Part shown: positions 7,657 through 11,987 of the stretch, in pieces
Numbering within the stretch: position 1 is the first letter of the stretch
Layout of the letters: every line of letters starts with the position of its first letter
Origin: UBA8199 sp035358715
GTDB taxonomy: Bacteria > Verrucomicrobiota > Verrucomicrobiia > Limisphaerales > UBA8199
Length of the DNA: 11,987 nucleotides
Assembly: GCA_035358715.1 (NCBI GenBank)
Contig: DAOPPX010000140.1
Coordinates: 1-11,987, forward strand
Direction of reading: 5' to 3'
The notes under the pieces: model-generated
Seen by the model: the letters and a program-made list of their open reading frames with translations, nothing else
Databases searched by the model: none
Told to the model about the DNA's origin: nothing
Translations under genes and position numbers: made by a program

Positions 7657-7676
7657 TTATTCACATGTTATCCACA
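7657..7676 (+). promoter_or_regulatory. Two tandem consensus DnaA boxes
   Basis: TTATTCACA (7657-7665) and TTATCCACA (7668-7676) both match the DnaA box TTATNCACA with no mismatch. They lie head to tail in the same orientation, 11 bp start to start, so both sites fall on nearly the same helical face. They sit in the 254-bp divergent region between the HAD phosphatase gene and mraZ, about 165 bp upstream of mraZ. I saw no further perfect box within 7588-7841. DnaA control of one or both genes is the simplest reading. Confidence 0.7.
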
Positions 7677-7771
7677 ATCTGCCATTCACTTAAAGTCCCG
7701 CACAGCAATGTCTTGCTGCAATCGGCACGGGCAATGATCAGGTTCAACCGAGGTGTCTGTCAATAAGTTTT

Positions 7772-7817
7772 GGTGGCTTTATGGGTAGAACAAGGTAGAC
7801 AAAGGGTGAGACGGGGA
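7772..7817 (+). promoter_or_regulatory. Phased G-rich repeats, candidate MraZ operator
   Basis: G-rich cores recur every 10-11 bp: GGTGG (7772-7776), TGGGT (7782-7786), AAGGT (7792-7796), AGGGT (7803-7807) and GGGGA (7813-7817); several are followed by TAGA or GAGA. MraZ of Escherichia coli autorepresses through TGGGN repeats spaced by 5 nt, the same period. The array ends 24 bp before the mraZ ATG. Only one unit fits TGGGN exactly, so a diverged operator is inferred. Confidence 0.5.
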
Positions 7818-7828
7818 GTAGATTCCCC
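7813..7828. promoter_or_regulatory. Short inverted repeat in the mraZ leader
   Basis: GGGGA (7813-7817) and TCCCC (7824-7828) form a 5-bp stem with a 6-nt loop, ending 13 nt before the mraZ ATG. It overlaps the last unit of the G-rich array and could pair in the mRNA near the ribosome site. Weak on its own. Confidence 0.25.
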
Positions 7829-7841
7829 TTACTGCTGGCTC

Positions 7842-8306
7842 ATGAAGAGAAATGTCCCGATCAATTCAGCGACGCTCTATTCCGGGCGCTCCCGGCACAC
7901 GATTGACGGCAGCAATCGGATTATGATGCCGTCCGACTGGCGGGAAGCCGGCGCGCCGGTCAGATTCTTCGTGATCGTGTCTCCAACGGAAGATCACCTG
8001 ATAATCTGTCCACCTCCGGTCTTTGAGACCTTTCTTGCTGAACTGCGTGCCGACACGGTTGACAAGACCCAAATCCCGGAAATCGAACGCGAACTCAATG
8101 ACCGAGTCAGGCAGGTCAGCCTGGATCGGTTTGGGCGCTTGCCTTTGCCGCGCGAGTTCACCACCCGAGCGGGAATCGGCCAGCATGGGGAAATTGTGGG
8201 GCGCTTCTCGAAGTTCGAGATCTGGGCGCACGATAAACTCGAAACGCCCCGGCCTGCAAGGGATGATGCCCTAGCGACGGTGTCCAGGAAGCTCCAGTCC
8301 ATATGA
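7842..8306 (+). CDS. mraZ: MraZ, transcriptional regulator of the division/cell-wall cluster
   Basis: SpoVT/AbrB-fold DNA-binding protein that forms rings and represses its own dcw promoter in species studied. The 154-aa product carries the two MraZ half-domains, each with a DxxxR motif: D22-R26 in IDGSNRIMMP and D95-R99 in LDRFGRLPLP; the C-terminal GEIVGRFSKFEIW (116-128) matches the usual end of the second half. It is diverged from the canonical sequence (the first motif lacks the usual KGR), but the layout, length and place at the head of ftsL-ftsI-ftsW agree. The frame is open back to a TTG at 7770; I chose the ATG at 7842 because the extra 24 codons would run through the G-rich operator-like array. 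No Shine-Dalgarno is visible. Its stop overlaps the next start by 4 bp. Confidence 0.88.
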   Translation: MKRNVPINSATLYSGRSRHTIDGSNRIMMPSDWREAGAPVRFFVIVSPTEDHLIICPPPVFETFLAELRADTVDKTQIPEIERELNDRVRQVSLDRFGRLPLPREFTTRAGIGQHGEIVGRFSKFEIWAHDKLETPRPARDDALATVSRKLQSI

Positions 8307-8719
8307 GACAAAACCCCTTTCGTCCCAAAGCGTGCCCGCCGTCTGGTGAACTGAACTGTGCCGGGCCGGTCAAGACGATGTACCCTCTCGAAGACTGCGC
8401 GGCCAACAACTTCGGCTCGTCCGGGCAGCAATTCACTCATCATCCCCCCGACCGGAGATTCACCACCGTTGTCGTCCTCGTATCGTTGGTCGTTGGTATC
8501 ATGATGCTTTTCGTGTGTCGCGAAATCCACCATTCCCGCCAGCTCCATCGGATGAGCCGGGTGGTGGCCGCCGCGGACGCGGAGCGGAAGCAATGGCAGG
8601 AGCGGCAGCGAATGCAATTGGTTCGTGAAGCGGATCTCATGGCCACAATCCAAAATCAGGCACACACGCCGCGCAATTCCAACGGCGTCACCCGCATCCT
8701 GTCCACCAGAGCGCGATAA
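8303..8719 (+). CDS. ftsL: FtsL-like small bitopic division protein
   Basis: The 138-aa product has a cytoplasmic N-tail (1-52), one hydrophobic helix (about 54-72, TTVVVLVSLVVGIMMLFVC) and a charged, probably coiled-coil periplasmic segment (about 73-118). This is FtsL topology, and it occupies the slot before ftsI. FtsL sequence is poorly conserved, so assignment rests on topology and position; a DivIC-like protein is possible. In known systems FtsL joins FtsB and FtsQ and activates FtsW-FtsI at the septum. The N-tail is longer than in most FtsL proteins. It starts in a 4-bp ATGA overlap with mraZ, implying translational coupling, and its stop codon lies within the ftsI Shine-Dalgarno. Confidence 0.65.
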   Translation: MRQNPFRPKACPPSGELNCAGPVKTMYPLEDCAANNFGSSGQQFTHHPPDRRFTTVVVLVSLVVGIMMLFVCREIHHSRQLHRMSRVVAAADAERKQWQERQRMQLVREADLMATIQNQAHTPRNSNGVTRILSTRAR

Positions 8720-8724
8720 GGAGG
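8718..8724 (+). promoter_or_regulatory. Strong Shine-Dalgarno of ftsI
   Basis: AAGGAGG lies 9 nt before the ftsI ATG and shares two bases with the ftsL stop codon. It stands out because the other gene starts in the window have weak or no Shine-Dalgarno sequences. It fixes the ftsI start at 8734. Confidence 0.75.
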
Positions 8725-8733
8725 CCCCTCAAA

Positions 8734-10635
8734 ATGCCGAAACTCTTCGTGCCCAGCGCCAGCGACCGCCTCCCGAGGATCACGATCTTTGCCGTCCTGC
8801 TGTTCGGCCTCTTCGCCGCTCTGCAATGGCGCCTGGTTCAACTCCAGGTCTTTCGGCATGAGGAGCTTGTGGCGAGGGCCGAGGACTACCGGTTCACGTC
8901 CCGGATCGAGCAATCCTGGCGCGGCCAGATTCAGGACCGCAGCGGCATACCGCTTGCCCTGACCATGCCGTTGAAGAACGTGTACGCCGATTTGTTTGTG
9001 TGGACTAACCGGGTGAAATTGCTTGGGCCCCCCATAGCGCCGTTGCTTGGCATGGACCAAGCCCTCTTGGTGGAGCACGTCCAGCAGAGGCTCAGCGCCT
9101 ACAACAGACGGAGTGCCCGGCGCGGGCCGCAGTCAGTCCTGGTGCAGAGGGGGGTTACGCCGGCTAAATGGAGCGGCATCAAGGAAGCCCTCAGCCGCGA
9201 GACTTTCGGCCTGCAGACCAACAAACCCTCCAGCCGGCAGCGTACACTTCTCAAGAGCCTGCGCCGATGGTCCCTGCACGCCGAGGACGATCAAGGCCGA
9301 TACTTTCCGCATGGCGAATCGCTCTCCCACGTCATTGGTTATGTCGGCACTGGAACGAATGGCCATCTCCTGCAGGGGAAATGGGGGATCGAGGCGTTCT
9401 GGGACAAAGTACTTGCTGGCCAGAACGGCGTTTGCCAATCCAGCAAGGACGCCGCCGGCAACGAGCTTGCCTTCTGTCGCACCACCAACATTGTGGCTCG
9501 CGACGGCGCGCACATTGTTCTGACTATTGACCTGACGCTCCAGAAGATTGTAGAAAGGGCGCTCGCAAAAGCCGCGGCGCACTGCGCCCCCAGCCACGCA
9601 TCCTGTGTGGTGATTCGACCCGCTACCGGCGAGATCCTCGCGCTGGCCTGCTGGCCGTCCTTCCACCCGCAATACCCTGCCGCCAGCCAGTCGGCAAACT
9701 GGCGCAACCACGTGATCAGCGACCGCTACGAGGTCGGCTCGGTGTTTAAAGTCATCCCGCTCGCTATCGGGCTCGACATCGGCGTGGTGAACCTGGACCA
9801 GCGCATCTTCTGCGAGAACGGGCGCTGGGTCTACAGGAATTGTGCGTTGCATGATGATGGCCACCGTTACGGCTATCTTTCCGTTCGGGAATGTCTGGTC
9901 TATTCCTCGAACATCGGTTTGGCCAAGATCGCGCTCATGATCGGAACGAACGAGCTCTACGCCGCCATTATCAACTTCGGGTTTGATCGGCCAACCGGCG
10001 TGCCGCTGCCTTATGAGACGCCGGGATTTGTCCGCCATCCCACGAACTGGTGGGCCGGTTCCATTACCCGCCTGGCAATCGGTCACGAGCTGGCTGTCAG
10101 CCAGATGCAGCTGGCCATGGCCTACGCTGCTATTGCTAACGACGGGCGGCTTATGCGCCCGATGCTCGTGCGGCAACTGAACCATGCGGACGGCACACTC
10201 TGGGGAAGGTACGAACCGAAACTGGTCGGCTCGGTGGTCAGGCCGAGCACCGCTCGATTGATGCGCGGCGTGTTGCGCGACGCGGTGGAGCGCGGCACCG
10301 GCAAGTTGGCTGCCATGCCGGCACACAGCACGGCGGGCAAGACCGGCACTGCCCAGAAATCGGACGGCCGCCGCATTATCCCGGGTCGTGTCTATTGCTC
10401 ATTTGTCGGAATGGTGCCGGCGGAGCGGCCTGAGCTGGTGATTGCGGTGGCGGTGGACGAGCCTCAAACCGGCGGTTATGGCGGCACGGTTGCCGCCCCT
10501 GTTTTCCGCGAGATTGCTGAGGAAGCAGTCGCTCATTACGGCATCCCGCCCGACAAGCGCCCGGGTTCCTCCCGGCAGGCTCACCTCGTCGGAAACGCGG
10601 CGGCGGCTTCCGGTGAGTTCGCATTCGCTCAATGA
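8734..10635 (+). CDS. ftsI: Penicillin-binding protein, FtsI-type septal transpeptidase
   Basis: Class B PBP that cross-links septal peptidoglycan in partnership with FtsW. In 633 aa: a single N-terminal membrane anchor (about 15-36), the pedestal domain with RGQIQDRSGIPLA (63-75), SHVIGYVG (198-205) and KWGIEAFWDKVLAGQNG (216-232), then the transpeptidase domain with all three active-site motifs: S336-V-F-K339 in YEVGSVFK, S391-S-N393 in YSSN, and K536-T-G538 in AGKTGTAQK. Length and motif spacing are normal for FtsI/PBP2 proteins. I prefer FtsI over MrdA because it follows mraZ and an ftsL-like gene and precedes an FtsW-type SEDS protein. The C-terminal 30 residues (from about 604) are low-complexity. 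The gap to ftsL is 14 nt. Confidence 0.93.
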   Translation: MPKLFVPSASDRLPRITIFAVLLFGLFAALQWRLVQLQVFRHEELVARAEDYRFTSRIEQSWRGQIQDRSGIPLALTMPLKNVYADLFVWTNRVKLLGPPIAPLLGMDQALLVEHVQQRLSAYNRRSARRGPQSVLVQRGVTPAKWSGIKEALSRETFGLQTNKPSSRQRTLLKSLRRWSLHAEDDQGRYFPHGESLSHVIGYVGTGTNGHLLQGKWGIEAFWDKVLAGQNGVCQSSKDAAGNELAFCRTTNIVARDGAHIVLTIDLTLQKIVERALAKAAAHCAPSHASCVVIRPATGEILALACWPSFHPQYPAASQSANWRNHVISDRYEVGSVFKVIPLAIGLDIGVVNLDQRIFCENGRWVYRNCALHDDGHRYGYLSVRECLVYSSNIGLAKIALMIGTNELYAAIINFGFDRPTGVPLPYETPGFVRHPTNWWAGSITRLAIGHELAVSQMQLAMAYAAIANDGRLMRPMLVRQLNHADGTLWGRYEPKLVGSVVRPSTARLMRGVLRDAVERGTGKLAAMPAHSTAGKTGTAQKSDGRRIIPGRVYCSFVGMVPAERPELVIAVAVDEPQTGGYGGTVAAPVFREIAEEAVAHYGIPPDKRPGSSRQAHLVGNAAAASGEFAFAQ

Positions 10636-10678
10636 ACATGCCCTGCAACTCACGGCTCCTGGTCAATCCGGCTCTGAT

Positions 10679-11977
10679 ATGAGAAGACAACTGCTTGTTC
10701 TAGCCCTGTGCGTGGGCGCCTTGTGCACCCTCGGCATCATCATGCTTTACAGCACTACCTTCAAGGCGGCGGACGTGCTTCGGTTCCGCTCTCAGTTAAT
10801 CTGTCTCTGTGCGGGGCTCGTCTTACTGCCGCTGCTCGCGCGATGTGACTACGCGTGGCTGCAAAGGCGATCGTTGCTCTATCTCCTGGGAGGGCTGTGC
10901 CTTGTTCTTCTGGTTGCCGTGTTCATTCCCGGAATCGGCATGCGGGTCAATGGCGCTAACCGCTGGATTCGGGGTCTGGGGCAGCCTGCTGAGTTCGTCA
11001 AGCCCGCGCTGGTAATTCTGCTGGCTGCCTGGTTCGCGCGCGCGAGAGACGGCGAAATGCAGCATCGGGCAAAGGGTTTTCTGATCCCGCTGGCACTCGG
11101 CGGGATACCGGCAGCATTGGTCTTTGCTCAGCAGGATTGGGGCACCGCCATGCTGCTCGGTGCGATCACCCTGGCGATGCTCTTTATTGCCGGGGCTCGT
11201 TCGTTGCACCTCGGCGTTACCGTGCTCATTGTCACCAGCCTGATGGTTATCTTTCTGGCCTACGATCCGATCCGCCTGGACCGTATCGTGGTCTTCCTTG
11301 ATCCCGAAGCGCACCGTCATGGAGCTGGCTGGCAAATTTGGCAGAGCCTGCTCGCGATTGGGAGTGGAGGCCCCTGGGGGAGTTTCCTCCTCGGCTCGCT
11401 TCACAAGTTCGGCTATGTCCCGGAGCAACAGACCGACTTCATCTTCGCGCGTGTCGGGGAGGAAACCGGCTTGTGGGGAACCAGCCTCGTGGTTCTTCTT
11501 TACGCGGGAATCCTCATTTGCGGCTTCCAGATAGCGTGGCATGCCCGCGAGCGATTCGGGCATTACCTGGCCGCCGGTGTCACAACCGTCATCGTGCTTC
11601 AGGCGTGGATCAATATGGCCGTGGCGACCAGCCTGGTGCCCAACAAAGGCATGCCGTTACCTTTCGTAAGTTACGGCGGGTCGAGCCTGCTCGCTATGTT
11701 TATCTGCGTCGGCCTGCTGGCAAGCGTGGCCTGGCACTCCAACGCGGGCCGAAATCACACGCGGAATACCGGTCCCTCTTTGCCTACGGTCCCCGAAAAG
11801 GAGGTCAGCCACGCATGGTCATCGGCCGGGACCGCGCCTGCGTTTGCTAAACTCACCGCAGGCACCACGAGTGGCTCCAACCTGTGCCCCGACTCTTGCC
11901 AATGGAGCGGGCTAAAACCGGTGAGAAGTAGTCTCAGACTTCACGATCTCGTGGAATTTGGATTGCGCCCGGTTTAG
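10679..11977 (+). CDS. ftsW: FtsW-type SEDS peptidoglycan glycosyltransferase
   Basis: Multi-span membrane enzyme that polymerises lipid II at the septum with FtsI. In 432 aa I count about ten hydrophobic segments, VNGANRWIRG (90-99) and QPAEFVKPA (102-110), DPEAHRHGAGWQIWQSLLAIGSG (208-230), PEQQTDFIFA (248-257) with D253 at the catalytic Asp position, GEETGLWG (260-267), and KGMPLPFVSYGGSS (323-336). The GEE motif and position after ftsI favour FtsW over RodA. The frame stays open 79 codons upstream, but that part overlaps ftsI; the ATG at 10679 precedes the first helix, 43 nt after ftsI, without a clear Shine-Dalgarno. The last helix ends near residue 352, leaving an 80-residue hydrophilic, low-complexity tail unlike typical short FtsW tails; a strong ribosome site sits inside it. 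Confidence 0.92.
   Translation: MRRQLLVLALCVGALCTLGIIMLYSTTFKAADVLRFRSQLICLCAGLVLLPLLARCDYAWLQRRSLLYLLGGLCLVLLVAVFIPGIGMRVNGANRWIRGLGQPAEFVKPALVILLAAWFARARDGEMQHRAKGFLIPLALGGIPAALVFAQQDWGTAMLLGAITLAMLFIAGARSLHLGVTVLIVTSLMVIFLAYDPIRLDRIVVFLDPEAHRHGAGWQIWQSLLAIGSGGPWGSFLLGSLHKFGYVPEQQTDFIFARVGEETGLWGTSLVVLLYAGILICGFQIAWHARERFGHYLAAGVTTVIVLQAWINMAVATSLVPNKGMPLPFVSYGGSSLLAMFICVGLLASVAWHSNAGRNHTRNTGPSLPTVPEKEVSHAWSSAGTAPAFAKLTAGTTSGSNLCPDSCQWSGLKPVRSSLRLHDLVEFGLRPV
11796..11850 (+). other. Near-perfect Shine-Dalgarno plus 11-codon ORF within the ftsW tail
   Basis: AAAAGGAGGT (11796-11805) lies 9 nt before an ATG (11815), the same spacing as at ftsI. The ORF, out of frame with ftsW, reads MVIGRDRACVC and stops at TAA (11848-11850). 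Either it is a leader or coupling ORF, or the start of the next dcw gene (murG is common after ftsW) broken by a frameshift or sequence error. I do not recognise murG in the remaining bases. Confidence 0.4.
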
Positions 11978-11987
11978 CGGAAACCAG

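Noticed and set aside
7588..7841. Chromosomal replication origin (oriC) around the DnaA boxes
   Set aside because: Only two boxes are seen, there is no long AT-rich unwinding stretch, and no dnaA, dnaN, gidA or similar marker lies nearby. A regulatory site is simpler, though the skew test was not possible.
9133..10326. Long minus-strand open frame (397 codons) antisense to ftsI
   Set aside because: It is opposite the transpeptidase domain, which has all three active-site motifs; the antisense product shows no family features.
10442..10678. 79-codon upstream extension of ftsW
   Set aside because: It overlaps the coding end of ftsI in another frame and is Arg/Pro/Ser-rich. The first FtsW helix starts right after the ATG at 10679.

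Overview
The window is a GC-rich chromosomal segment made almost entirely of core bacterial genes. I see no phage, transposon, CRISPR, tRNA or rRNA signal. The likely source is a member of the Verrucomicrobiota (PVC group). This is an inference from three things: a Tat-exported Gfo/Idh/MocA oxidoreductase of the type abundant in PVC genomes, a heptanucleotide repeat inside proS, and a general shortage of Shine-Dalgarno sequences. No taxonomic marker search was possible.

Layout. Positions 1-171 are non-coding and hold a strong GC hairpin (69-92). proS (172-1887, +) follows and converges, across a 37-bp gap with a small hairpin, on a minus-strand cluster: ctpA-type S41 protease (4456 to 3113), a candidate 52-codon ORF (3110 to 2952) and tsaD (2950 to 1925), spaced 2 nt and 1 nt apart. 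A 188-bp divergent gap separates ctpA from the plus-strand Tat-dependent Gfo/Idh/MocA gene (4645-5988). That gene converges on a second minus-strand pair: a NIF/FCP1-type HAD phosphatase (7587 to 7021) and ispD (6833 to 6141).

A 254-bp divergent intergenic region (7588-7841) then leads into a shortened division/cell-wall (dcw) cluster on the plus strand: mraZ, an ftsL-like gene, ftsI and ftsW. The intergenic region holds two perfect tandem consensus DnaA boxes and, closer to mraZ, a roughly 10-bp-period array of G-rich repeats resembling MraZ operators. The dcw genes overlap or sit close together (4-bp overlap, 14-nt gap, 43-nt gap), so they are probably co-transcribed. rsmH, murE, murF, mraY and murD, normally interleaved in this cluster, are absent here.

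How the genes work together: mraZ encodes the cluster regulator. The FtsL-like protein, the FtsI transpeptidase and the FtsW glycosyltransferase form the core of the septal peptidoglycan machine. ProS and TsaD serve translation (tRNA charging and t6A modification), IspD makes isoprenoid precursors (including the undecaprenyl carrier needed by FtsW/FtsI), and CtpA is an envelope protease. No gap exceeds 300 bp. The most interesting signals are regulatory: the DnaA-box pair and G-rich array before mraZ, and a near-perfect Shine-Dalgarno plus 11-codon ORF inside the tail of ftsW.
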